Part shown: positions 1 through 11,546 of the stretch, piece by piece
Position numbering within the stretch: the stretch's first letter is position 1
How the letters are laid out: each line of letters starts with the position of its first letter
The notes under the pieces: generated by a model
The model's database searches: none
What the model was told of the DNA's origin: nothing
Seen by the model: only the letters and a program-made list of their open reading frames with translations
NCBI GenBank assembly: GCA_019395295.1
Contig: CM033341.1
Location: 2,854,501-2,918,500 of the forward strand
Source: Osmanthus fragrans
Taxonomy: Eukaryota; Streptophyta; Magnoliopsida; Lamiales; Oleaceae
DNA: 64,000 nt
Direction of reading: 5' to 3'
Translations under genes and position numbers: made by a program

Positions 1-1
1 A

Positions 2-300
2 ATTTTGACGTTCCTAAACTGGCGCAAATGTATCTCTTCTACAACGGATTGCGATCAAAATTCCATAACATTGTAGATGTTTTAGTGGGCGAATCAATAT
101 TGACCATTGAGGTAGATGAAACACATAATCTATTTGAGAGGATTGCTGAGAATTAGGCCAACTGACCAACAGACAAGGATGTTCCGAGAAAGGTAGTTGG
201 GATGCATAATGTAGACGCAATTACAACATTAACAACACAGATAGAAACAATAACGAAGAAGCTTGACACTTCAATCTGTGCACATGGTATAGAATCCAGC
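2..300 (+). pseudogene. retrotransposon gag fragment (decayed)
   Basis: Frame 2 reads FDVPKLAQMYLFYNGL at the left edge, then a decayed match to the plant retrotransposon gag domain ('FYNGL...', '...NLFERIAEN'), a TAG stop near 155, and a continued coding-like reading VGMHNVDAITTLTTQIETI. The VDAI..LT.QI wording is typical of Athila/Tat gag. The protein would have formed the virus-like particle of the element. Frame breaks show that it is no longer functional. The left end is cut by the window edge. Confidence 0.7.
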
Positions 301-1163
301 TCCAGTGTGCGTAGGTTGTGAGACATATCACATCACTGCAAGCTTCCATTTGGCTTCCACTCACATGGGTCAACCAACAGACGTCACTTATGTACAAAAA
401 TATCAGAGGCAAAATGGACCTTACCCACACAACTATCAACCGAATTCGAACAAGCATCCCAACTACCCGTGAGTAGATAATTCAGATCAAGTAAATCAGA
501 TGAAAGACAATCCAACAGCGATTCAGCAACAAGAAAATAGGCAATCCTTGGGGATCTACTTGTCAAGTACATCACCAAGATTGAGACAGCGATGCAGAAT
601 CAATAGGCCCCTATACATGACTTAGAGAATGAGGTAAGACAGATAGCAGTTGCATTAGCCAACAGACTACAAGGTACATTGCCTAGCGATACAAAGAATA
701 ATCCATAGTAGCAGGTGCTAGCAATTGAGACGATGAATTTTGAGATCAAAGAGTCACTATCATTCATTCCCGCCGCCTCGGTTAAGGCTTATATGCCACC
801 CATTCCATTCACTCAGAGACTGAAAAGACAGTCAACAGTGTAGCAAGTTCACGCCATCACTACTGAGAGTGGTGTTCAGTTGCCAAAGATCAACAATTAG
901 TCTCAGACAGCCTGTAACTTAAGGCAACAGTTCCCGGCACTTCACTCACATCTCTAATCCCTTCCCCTCAAAGGTTGCAAAACACTAAATTGGATAGGCG
1001 GTTCACTAAATTTCTGGAAGTCCTTAAAAAGCTACATGTCAACATTCCATTAATTGACGCAATCCTTCAAATTCCAGACTATTCCAAGTTTTTTAAGGAG
1101 ATGTTGACCAAAAAGGGGAAGCTGACTAAGCACGAAACGATAACACTATCTAAATAGTGTAGT

Positions 1164-1555
1164 GTGATCATTCGACACCAGATCTCTGCAAAACTGAAAG
1201 ATCAAGGGAGTTTTACTTTACCTTGCTCCATAAGAAATTTACATAATATAAATTATTTGATTGATTCAGGAGCAAGCATAAATCTAATTCCTTTGTCTCT
1301 TTACAGGAATTTAGGATTGGGAGATCCTAAAACAACCTCTATTATCCTTCAGCTGGCGGACGAATCATTGAAACACCCATATGGAATAGTAAAACATCCA
1401 TGAGAGTTTATTTTTTTAGCCGACTTCATCATTCTAGACATAAAAGAGGTTTACCATATGCCAATAATCCTAGGAAGGCCGTTCCTATTTACAAGTCAGG
1501 CCTTGCTAGATTTTGATACAAATGAGATAGTCTTGATGATTTTGGATAAGTAGCA
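1164..1555 (+). pseudogene. retropepsin-like aspartic protease fragment of the gypsy element
   Basis: Frame 3 reads SFTLPCSIRNLHNINYLIDSGASINLIP and so on, giving the aspartic-protease active site as IDSGAS, followed by LADESLKHPYGIV, a TGA stop at about 1401, and then ADFIILDIKEVYHMPIILGRPF in the same frame. D-S/T-G-A and the conserved 'PIILGRPF' flap region identify a plant gypsy protease that would cut the Gag-Pol polyprotein. One internal stop splits the domain. No reverse transcriptase follows. Confidence 0.75.
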
Positions 1556-1849
1556 GAGCTTCAGCATGAAAAATCCAATGAGTAGATCACCGAGAGAGTT
1601 ACAAGGGTAGGCTAGATGAAGGGAAAATTGTTAATAGGGACAACAATGGAAACCTGATCATGTGGAGAGTCAAGGATGAACCGAAGAAGTACAATCGGTG
1701 TCTAAAATGCATGACTAAAAATTCCATTTTCAAGCCCTCATGAAGAGCTTAAAAACAATGGGAGTCGAGCCAATGACTTTAAACAAGCGGTTGTCGAGAG
1801 GCAACCCCAACACTTCTATCCATTTTATTTATTCCACTCTTTAAATTTA

Positions 1850-3385
1850 AAATAACTTAAGATAATTTAGATTAAATTTTATTCGATTTTAGGGACTCAT
1901 CATCCACACTTCGATTTCTCTTAGGTCCTCGATATATTAATTGGTTTATTAGGTGTTTAAGCTAAGTAACACTCGTTTCAAATATTTTATCTTTAATATT
2001 TTATCTAACGACATTGTGTAGGAGCATGACGTCACAGAACGCTTAAACCAACCTCAACCAAAGAGACAACGGGAGTAATAAGAAAAATCTAGTCATTGGA
2101 TTCTCGCATCAGGGGAATATTTTCTTCATTCTCTTCCCCACCTCTTTATATGCGGAATTAGGATTTAAGACATCAACGACAATGTCAACTTTAAATTTGG
2201 GGGTGAATAACATTGAGTTTTCTTTTGTGTGTTTTGTGTGTGTTTATTGCTTTCATTATTAATAAAATAAAATAAATTGAAACATTTGTAAAACTCTAAA
2301 AATATTTTCATTTTTAGTTAGATTGTATGCTTGTGTAAGTTAGTTGACCTCTGTGGTGAATTATGAATTGATCTATGAATGATGAATATGTTGCATGATT
2401 AGGTTAATTTTTACTTTTCATGTAAATTTGATATATATTGAACACATGAATTAAGTTAAGCATTCTGTAGGAATGAATTGATTTCATAATTGGATATGTT
2501 GAAATAGTGGACCACAGATGTTAAACTCGAAACTACTATGTTTTACATCTTTAGACTAAATTAAGAATAGTTTGGAGGGATTTAACTGTTGTAGGAAGAT
2601 ATTGAGATAAATGAAGATTTCATGCGTGAAATTAAAATTTTTGTGTGAATTGTCTAAGATCAATATGATGAAATTGAGTGAAAGTCTTATGTTAGACATT
2701 GATTTATTTAGATAGGTATTTAACGAGGGACATTGCACTAATCAATGCATAAAAAATATTTTATTTGAAAATTTCTCTTCTTAGGGTGTTAAAATCTGTT
2801 ACCCTAAAGTCAACTAATTTGTGAGTCATCAGCCTAACGCATGTTACATGAGTCATTTAAAAAGTTTAAGTGAGAGAATGCTATAAATAAAGAAAAAGAA
2901 GTGTTGAAAAGAAGAAATTTGGATATATATATATATATCCAAACTTTTGATAAGAGATTATTAATCTAGTTAAGTCCTGGAGATTGAAACAATCAAAATT
3001 AAAGGAAAATCCCTGTTTATTGACATGTTAAATTGCAATTGGTGAGATTTACCTAAACTAGAGAGATGATGATAGTATAAAAATCAACTTTAGACCACAC
3101 ACTTGAAAAGAGCGAAAAGACCAAGTTTGGAGTCGAGAATGGAACAACTTATTAATTCATGATACTAAGTTTAATTCTTCACACACATGTTGACTTTGCA
3201 TTGAAAGAGTAGACTTTGATTTTTGTATTGTGGTCTTGAAGTTATGCTTAGATTTAATATCATGATTTCAATTGTGAGATAAAATGCTAGGTTAACTAGC
3301 TAAATATTTTTATATGTCTGCATTCTTGTTTTAAGTTAGGTTGTGATTTTGTTTGAGGACAAACAAAAGTTCAAATTTGAGAGTT
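1850..3385 (+). other. non-coding post-pol spacer and polypurine tract of the gypsy element
   Basis: No coding signal was found here. It is AT-rich and ends in 'gaggacaaacaaaagttc' followed by an A-rich/purine tract (aaatttgagag, about 3373-3383) directly before the LTR. That arrangement is the usual plus-strand primer site of Athila/Tat elements. A short AT microsatellite lies at about 2923-2938. Confidence 0.6.
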
Positions 3386-4897
3386 TGATAAGTGTATTTT
3401 ATACATTTATTCGGGGCTTTAAATAATGATTTTTTGTAATTCTTTTTATGAAATACAACGTAATTGGTGTTATATTATGTCTAATGGGTAAAACTCACGA
3501 TTGATGGAAAATTGGACAAAATAAGTGGAAAAATAGAGAAAATAAAAAATATGGGGACTAAAATGCAATAAGTTAAAAGTTGTGTTAGATTGCGAGACAG
3601 TGATTCAAGAATGTCAAGAGTCAATTAGAGTTGAAGAGAAGTCAATATGATGAGAAATTGTAAAAAATAATCAAAATACACACATAAGAAAGATCAGGGA
3701 CCAAATTTATAAATTGGTCCCAAAATTTTTTATCATGCGCACACATAGGCTTGCAAGCCTTGCGTATGCAATGTCACAAAAAAATATGTACTGTGTTCAC
3801 GTACCAAATTGCAAATTGGTCCTAAAGAATGTACCATGCTTATGCATAGGTTTGTAGACTTTGCGTATGCAAGGTCACAAAAAAATTACCTTAGACTATT
3901 TGGAGTCTACTATGCTTTCGCACCAAATGAACCATGCTTAAGCATGGTTCGTTCAATTTCGAGAAAAAAAAATTGTTTTGGAAACTTTTGAAATGTAATC
4001 TTTTAGCATTTCTATATATACCATAAGCCGTCCAAAACGTGAAAAACTTCATTAGACCTAAAATTATTCTAATCAATTTTGGAAGAGAATAATGAGCTAA
4101 AAATGTGGAATCAAGGCGAATTGTATAGGATATTGACGATTCTTCATCCGAATTCAAGATTTATATCGAGAACGTGGAAAATTCATATTTGTTCATTATT
4201 TCTTCTTTTCGGGTGAGGATTTCCCCAATTGTTCTTTTGTAATTTAATTCTAAATATGTTAGACTAGTTTTTCAATTGTATTAGATGAGTGTTTGAACCC
4301 TATTTTCATTTATATCAATTCAAGACGTTAATTTAAGAAGTTCTTGTATTGTTTGATTGATTTCATATACTCATCACACTATTTGGTTATTTGACCATCA
4401 ATTGAATAGTTAGTTACTTGTTGTAGTGTATGAACAATTTCTTTCGCACATACAATCTTATTGATAATCTAAACTAGATGTATGACTTTTATATGAATTC
4501 GGATTAGGAATATGATCGTCTCATGTTAGTCATACGTTGGTGTATCTTGTGAAAGAGTATTTAAAATATTAACTTTATAAATTGTAAAAAAACGCATGAA
4601 TCAAATAGATTAATTATTGAGAATTGAGATAGATGAAAATATGGGGATACATGAATTCATTACAAGAATTTACAATAGATAAAGCATCATATTTACTTGC
4701 GTTGTTACTTGTTAGAGTAAAAATTAGTATAAATAACAAAATTCAATTTTTGTTGATGTTACTACACTTCAAATCAAATTTGATAAAAATTATTAAACTA
4801 CATAGTAGATTTTATTTTTCGTGGAAACGATACTTTTAACTCACAAATTTTATTACTTGTACAATAATTTCGTACACTTACAAATTTCAACGTAACA
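3386..4897 (+). repeat. 3' LTR of the gypsy element
   Basis: It starts with TGATAAGTGTATTTTATAC, a common Athila/Tat LTR start, right after the polypurine tract. It ends near 'cgtacacttacaaatttcaa cgtaaca', giving TG...CA ends and about 1.5 kb, a normal size for this group. The right end is inferred from wording, not from a second LTR copy. Part of it (about 3525-3955) recurs, diverged and inverted, at about 46344-46690. Confidence 0.65.
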
Positions 4898-6233
4898 ATT
4901 TTACAGTGTAAATCATTTTTCTTAAAGTAATGAAGTGATTATCCTTAAAAGCATATTTTCCTATTGGATTGTGAACACATGGAATGGAAGTAACTAGGTA
5001 GTAGTACTGTAGTGTTACATTCACTATATTCTATCAAAATCCTCGAATTCAAAATGTCGCATTCCTTGTTTATTGAAAAAGATATGACGAATAAATTGGG
5101 ACAAGCGTGCATTAACGGTAACTTTTGTAGTTGAGCTGTTAAGAGTCAGATGAAAGGGACTTCTGGCCGCAGTCGTGTTCAGCACTTCAATGGAAATTTG
5201 AAAAAAAAAAAATTTGTGTTTTGGAATATTGATTTTTTGAAAATGTGTGATTAAAAAATTATTATTATTTTTCAATTTACGAATACTATTATTTTATAAA
5301 AGATTGTGTGGTTAAAATGAATTTTGAAAAAAACAATTTTTAAAAAAAAAAATAGGGACAAAACATAGGCTTAATTTGGTGGGTGGCCGCCACCCCCACC
5401 AATGTGGTGGTTCAAGAGACAAACAACCACCATCACCACCACCACCACTTCGATCATGTTGAGGAGTAGCGATTCAAGAGATTGAAAAAGACTTGAGTTC
5501 TTCACTATATAGTTCAAACACGTATTGTATATAATATTCACATGAATGCTCATTAAATCATTTCTCATCAGTTATATATGGCCCCGTTTGATTCCCATTT
5601 TAATTCTCATTCTCATTCTTCTACTCATTTTCAACCACACATTCTTCAATAAAATAATATTTTCTATCACATCAATAACTTTTCCTTCTTTTTCAACCAC
5701 ATATTTCCCATCATATCACTATTCCAAAATGCATTTTTTTCAAATAATGCCTATCAAACACACTCTATATAAGCTTGTCGGATATGTTGAATTCTAATTT
5801 AAATTCAATTATTGTTTATAATATGGCCCAGAGACAATTAAGGATGGTGATGATTAGCGTTACAAGACAAATGATTGGAGCTCACACCAACGGCCACCCT
5901 TTATTACGAGGTGATACAGGTTCTTTATGAAATGGTGGTTGAGAGAATTGACCAAAATTTCCATTATTTTAATACGGCGAAAAGCAAACTTTTTAAACCC
6001 TTTACTTTCTTTTAATGGCTAATAACTCCCAACATAGAAAGATTCATTGGAAAGAATTTTAGAGTAGGGGGGAATTACATTTTTGTAGGAAATCCCATCA
6101 GTTGATTAAACCAAAAGGCTTATTTTTCTCTCAGTGGGACTCCAGTTAGTAGCAGTACGTAGGTAGGTCTGCAAATGGATTAGATTGGACTGGATTCATG
6201 TAGCTTGTGATTTGGGTCCAAACATGTCACTAA
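4898..6233. other. intergenic, AT-rich, with one MITE
   Basis: No gene was recognised. It contains a short CAC/ACC-rich tract at about 5425-5452 and one MITE copy (listed separately). Open frames here are short and low-complexity. Confidence 0.5.
5578..5768 (+). mobile_element. Tourist-like MITE copy
   Basis: It carries the dispersed motif series of this window: 'ccccgtttgattccca', then 'ttttcaaccacacattcttc', 'ataaaataatatt', 'atcaataactttt' and 'atgcctatcaaacac'. The same series occurs in about ten other places with 3-bp target duplications where the ends are clear. The ends here are degraded. Confidence 0.5.
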
Positions 6234-6951
6234 GATCATCTCCAATCCTGTATCAAAATTTGAGGTAAATTTTGTACAATTTTATACCAAATTTTGCACC
6301 AAATTAAAAAGAGAAAAATTCACAACTCAGGTGTCAACTATATATAATTCAATTTGCAGGTATCAAGTTTCAAAATACAAAACTCAGGTGCTAGCTAATT
6401 AAATAAATATATTTACTAATTAAATATAATAAGGTTACAATTATACAATTAATGATCACATATACATAATTATAGATCACAACTTATTTATTAGTCACAT
6501 ATTATCCAATTAATTGGTCACATTTCATGTCGAGGTCACAGATTAAAAATTTCATGGGTCACGATTTATTTCATTGGTCATAAATAAAAAAAAATCATTG
6601 GTCACAGTTTATCTGTCGGTCACATATTTACAAAATTGTTGGTCACAAATTATATTAAATTCATTGATAAATATAAAAATTTATTGTTTACATTATTAAA
6701 ATTTATTTTAAAATTATTATTATTACTATATTATTAATCATAATAAGAATTATAATTATAAAAATTTATTGTATTAAAAATATATAACACAAATACCCTC
6801 CATCAATTAGATTGGCAAATAGAAGAAAATGATAAATTTGTCTTTGCACCATTTTGATGCAAAATAGTGCAAACTTTAGTGCCACAAAGGAGAGGTTTTG
6901 CACCAAAATTTGGTGTATTTTGATGATTTGAAGCATCCATTGAAGATGCCC
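6234..6951. mobile_element. Harbinger-like MITE, about 718 bp
   Basis: The left end GATCATCTCCAAT and the reverse complement of the right end GGGCATCTTCAAT form an imperfect terminal inverted repeat (about 10 of 13 bases). Both sides are flanked by TAA (6231-6233 and 6952-6954), the usual 3-bp target duplication of PIF/Harbinger elements. The interior holds a series of degenerate 'attGGTCAC' units between about 6460 and 6660. There is no coding capacity. Confidence 0.6.
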
Positions 6952-7244
6952 TAAGAGACCATTATGTTTGACCCAAAATTAACCTCATTATTTTATGGGA
7001 TTATGTTAAAAAAAAGTTTTAAGGTATATTTGCTACCTTCTAAAGTTTGCGAACGAAAAGTACAAATTTTTCTTTTATGAATATTAATTTAAAACAGGAC
7101 TAGGAAATAAATTAAAAGGAAAATTATAAAAAGTTGCAACCAATAATATACGTGTCTATTTCTCAAAATCATGTACCATACCATCTCTACTCTGAAAATT
7201 TAATGACATAGAATAATGCACAACTTCATGTAAATCCCCGAGCA

Positions 7245-7845
7245 TGTTAGAGAATACAATTAGTATTGTGGCTGATATGGTCATTTTACTATGCCCGATC
7301 ATTCCCCGACCTGAGGACAATTTTTCCCCAACTTGTTGATACGAACACTTAGTCCTCGGGATGTAGTCCTCAGGGTGGCTTAGCTCGGCTACTTATTGGT
7401 GCCTACATCCTGGAAAACATTTGGACATCCTCATGCCGATTTTCCATTCATTAGGACGTTGAGTCTACCTTGGACTCTTTGAACCACTCCTGGTAGGATT
7501 TCGTCACTAGAATCCTACCTAAAACTAAACACTTTAGTATTGTAGTACGATTCAACCACAACACCAAAACATGACAAGAATCCCAGGGATTCGAGTGTTT
7601 GAGTCATATTATGAGTGTACTACCCCCTCTATAAATACAACTTCTCAATTCATTATTCAGGTACACAAGATACATAATTTTCAGTTAATAGCCTCATGCA
7701 TAAATTCTCTTTCTAACTTAAGCATAAGATGGACAACGAGGTCAAACTTCATTGCCTTTGTTTCAGGTATCGGAAGATCATGTTCGCACTCATCATCAGT
7801 CGTCAATCTCGGAACTCCGCAGGTACGATTTTTGGTAGCATCAGT
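7245..7845 (+). repeat. probable LTR remnant
   Basis: It starts TGTTAGAGAATAC and contains a TATA box (ctataaatac, about 7630), followed by the 'tctaacttaagcat' wording often seen in the R/U5 part of plant gypsy LTRs. It ends around 'ggtagcatca'. No target duplication or second LTR was found, so the borders are tentative. Confidence 0.4.
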
Positions 7846-8349
7846 GGTCAAATAGTCAATGTGGTCAAATTTTTCATGCATAGTGATTAGTTTACATTAC
7901 GGGGAATTAGGGATGAAAAAAAAAATACATTTACAAGATCTTTATTTCAAAATTTCAGAAAGTAAGTTGATTCCAATCTACTCATCTAATTGGTTAAAAA
8001 TGATTATAAACAAACATTTATATAAATATGTGTGTGTGCGCGTGCGTGCGTGTACTATCGGTTACAAAAATAAATACTCCTCTCAATTAAAGAAAAACAG
8101 AAGGAAAGTTACACGTATCTATAAACTCTCTGAATGATTTTAGACTAATCTTGCATGGATGAAGTTAACATTTAAACTAACAACTTAATTAATTAAACTA
8201 CTATTATTTCAAGTATCAAAGTTCTTTTCTGCTGGTTTCTTAACTAGAAGTAGGTTCTTAATGTAGTAACTAACATTAATCATTAATAGTTAAAAAGTCA
8301 AATTTAAATAGCTGCAAGAAAATTTTAAATAGAATCCAGTAATGTATCA
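7846..8349. other. intergenic, nothing recognised
   Basis: It lies downstream of the TMEM131-like gene's stop codon and probably includes its 3' untranslated region. It contains a short GT/GC microsatellite at about 8030-8052. No coding signal was seen. Confidence 0.4.
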
Positions 8350-10441
8350 TTAACCCTCTTGGAGAGAATTTACAAATGGTAGCTCAGAGTTTGTCATGAG
8401 GATTTGAGGACTCCTAACGAAGAAGCTCTCTGAGTTTTTCTCTATGGCGACGGCATGGGGTGACATGGCAGAGACATTAAACTTATCGATCGAAGGAAGT
8501 CCAAAAAGATGATCACCCCATATATCGTAAGTAAAATTTTCCTCCATCCCCGTACTTTCCACATGTTTCTCTGTTGTTTTTCGATTGTGGAATCTAGATC
8601 CAGGAGCACGCGCATGGGGAGATATGGTAGAAGTAGAAGCCAGAATGGGAGAACAGTACATTGAAGGAATGGCAGACCTACCAGCACTGGGAAAGGTGGC
8701 AGAAGGGATCAGAACAGCTCTGCCAGGAGTTTTTTTTGGAAAATTAGTATTCTCATGAGCAGAAAAAAACCAATTTTTGTTGCCGTCGTTCAAAGAAACA
8801 CCAGGCCCCAACACATTTGCCTTAGCACAAGGTTTAGAACATGTACTTTTCTCGCGTTTCTTGTTAGCAACCTGAATGAAGGGATTTCTACTTTCCGTAG
8901 AATGTTTCACTTCAGGAGATACGGTACATGGCTGTTTAGGCATTAAAGACGTGGGTGACAAGGGAGATGATGGTGTAGAATTGCCACTCTGACTGCTTGA
9001 AACTTCAAAGAGTCCACTTACTCCTGTACTAGTACTCTTTTTCTTCCTTCGACTTTTTCCTCTCTTTCCTAATTTTAACCATTAGGTTTCCAGTTTGTGA
9101 TGCATCTGGCATAGCAGAGCACTCGTCTGACTCAGATTTTGACAGCGAGAAGGATGACAGAAAGTTTTCCAGCTGAATGTTCAACAAACGGTTGGTTTTC
9201 TTTCGATTTCCCACAGAAGCATTTACACATTCTGGGCCGTTGGATTGACCGTCGGAATATCTATCAACAGATTCCAATAGAAAGGCCTCTTCTGCAATTG
9301 ATCTTACTGAATCATCCATTTCTGGAGACGTGGAAAACTTTCTATTGTTTTTATGATTACGATGTGAATGTGAAGATTTTACTGCATGGTTTGAGGTGAA
9401 GATGGAGCAATTTCCACTTTTAAGCAAGTTCTTTTGGGAGACAAAGGCCATTACAATGGGAAACAAGAAAAATAGCAGCAGAAACAATGCAGAAGCAGTG
9501 ACAAGAATCCCAAACATAGATTTCTTCACTCGTGTCCAGAACATTGATCTTCTGCAGAAGTCAAGCACGTACACCGGAAGACTTGCTTTCATGGGTACCA
9601 CAAGAATACCAGTTGCCAAAACCAGTTCAAGGTCTCTCTGTATTATAGTTGTAGAGAAGTCAGTCATGTACGATATTTGAAGCTTTATGAATTCACCAGG
9701 TTGCAAAGAAAAACCTTCACAAGTATGTACTGAAAACCCATTCAAACTGCATTTGGCCCCAGAAACTTCAATTCGTCTGACCTCTAGTGGAAGATCTCCA
9801 GTGTTCTTAGCATACAGTTCTTTCGTCAAAGGCTGAGGACAGGAAATACTTCTGTTCCCCATATAGGGTAATGTATCAGGAAACGAGAAATTAAGAGGAG
9901 TTGGCAAGTCAAACTTAAACTCTAAACTCTGCACAGGATCAGACTCCTCAAGCAAGGCCAATGAAATCAACCCCCCAAATCCTCTCAGAGTAAGCCACTC
10001 GACACCAGAAAGATTATTCCTTATCAGAGCTGAACTTGTCCAGTCACATCGATTAGACGGTTGAAAGAGAATTGGACCTAACGATGCTCTACCATAAGGA
10101 TGAACAAAAGCCTCCGTCAGTGCATTTTTCGCTATTGAAAAACCATACCTTGTTGGAGTAGCAATTGTTTTATTACCCACTAAACGACTGGATGAAGAGG
10201 GTTGAAAGAGCGTGTCATGTATACTGCATTCATCAATGATCTCCCCAGCATTTAGAATAAGCTGCATAACAACTGGCTCTTGGTTTGGGTTTTTGACAGT
10301 TATCCACCGAGAAAAATGACTTCCAACCTGAACTGTCGGGAACAGTACTTCATCATCATCAAGAACAGACATGAAACTTGCAGTAGCTTGAGATTTCCAG
10401 TTCCTGAGCACCAATTCATCTGCTTCTCTTGTATACACTGC
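8350..10441 (-). CDS. TMEM131-like exon 3 (membrane helix and cytosolic tail, frameshifted)
   Basis: It begins after the acceptor ...ctgaag with AVYTREADELVLRNWKSQ, in phase with exon 2. It holds the conserved EADELVLRNWKSQ block, the membrane helix FGILVTASALFLLLFFLFPI, a Cys/Lys-rich juxtamembrane part and a Ser/Pro-rich tail ending ...FVNSLQEG. The first frame stops at 9031-9029 as ...KKSKEEKEY. The tail continues only in the next frame (SRRKKKSTSTGVSGLFEVSS). The shift is best explained by loss of two bases or gain of one in the purine run at about 9053-9066. Confidence 0.75.
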
Positions 10442-11546
10442 CTTCAGATAAGGATTTCCACTAATGAAATGGTTGTTGAGAGAAATAACTTAAAATACAT
10501 ATTAAGTTCACAAGTAAAATGTCATTTACAAAGGCAACAGGATGTCATGTTGAAACTAGATGAATACCATACAATGTTTTGCAGACAACAAATCACAGAA
10601 TTTCATGGGAGCAACTTTTTGATAACGAAACATGAGACATTTTTTATTATTGAATACAAGACAAAACCGACTTGGTCTACTATATACTAAAAGAATCTCA
10701 ACTCACACAACTTTATAAGCAAAAGATGGAATAAAAACTCCAGGAAAAATGTCCTATATTTCTTTCAATTAAGAAGCAGATGAGCGATATGCAGGAGCTA
10801 TCTAATTTCCTAGAATTTGCACAAAGTCAGATATTTCCACTATCTGTTAATCGCAGGATAGTTTATTCTCAGTAACTAGACTCATAATACTTCATCACAG
10901 ATGCATATGAAACTACAGCTCCGTTCTCAACCTTAAAAATTTGTTGCAACTTGTACACATATACTCCATTAAATCTTTTTTAACAGCACAAAAGCCCGCC
11001 AACCACAAAATACATGATCAAATAATTAACTGCTAACATCAAAACCAAATGCTAGTGTAGAATCCAGATACAAGGTGTAAGAAGTAAGTTCAATTCTTTC
11101 TTTCTTCCAGTTGTCCCTTTTTGCAAATAGAGCTGGTCATGAAGTCAAGCAAGCACTAGATCTCATCCATTCCTCCGAGTTTTATATTTGAAAAGACAAG
11201 GAATCTTGAACTTTATTAAAATCGAAGAAACACTAAACAAAGAAGCAGAAAAAATATAAGTACCATGCATGGGAGGCCAATATGAAGTAGATTATAGCAT
11301 TTAAAATATCGTTGTAATTAATTTAAAATGAACTAAATAGAAAACGAAACAAATTTTTGTTATTAAATAATAAGCTCTAGCCACTAGATGAATCGAACGA
11401 ACCAAATAGAGAGGGAAAATGGATTTAGTAGTATATACCAAATTTATTGTAATGAACCTTAGTGTTTTGTCGTTGTTTAATAGCAAGCTGAAGCAAAGTC
11501 ATGCATTTATCCTGGAAAAATTGTTTCAGGAGAAGAATCTACATAC
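10442..11546 (-). other. TMEM131-like intron 2
   Basis: The intron is 1,105 bp with GT-AG borders (gtatgt ... ctgaag). It is AT-rich, and no insertion or embedded gene was recognised in it. Intron 1 is 13378-13987 (610 bp), also GT-AG and without recognisable content. Confidence 0.65.

Larger units (their letters stand above)
1..4897 (+). mobile_element. Ty3/gypsy (Athila/Tat-like) retrotransposon, 3' part, internally deleted
   Basis: The stretch reads in retrotransposon order: gag fragment, aspartic protease, the post-pol signature 'aacaagcggttgtcgagagg' near 1780, a long non-coding spacer, a polypurine tract and a 3' LTR. Reverse transcriptase, RNase H and integrase should lie between the protease (ending about 1555) and the post-pol signature, but only about 200 bases separate them. 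It is therefore a deletion derivative that would need another element's enzymes to move. All frames carry stops, so it is old. The 5' LTR lies left of the window, so the target duplication cannot be checked. Family assignment rests on protease and gag wording and on the LTR start, all typical of Athila/Tat elements. Confidence 0.8.

Noticed and set aside
8442..8687. 81-codon minus-strand frame inside TMEM131-like exon 3
   Set aside because: It is an alternative frame of the real C-terminal tail.
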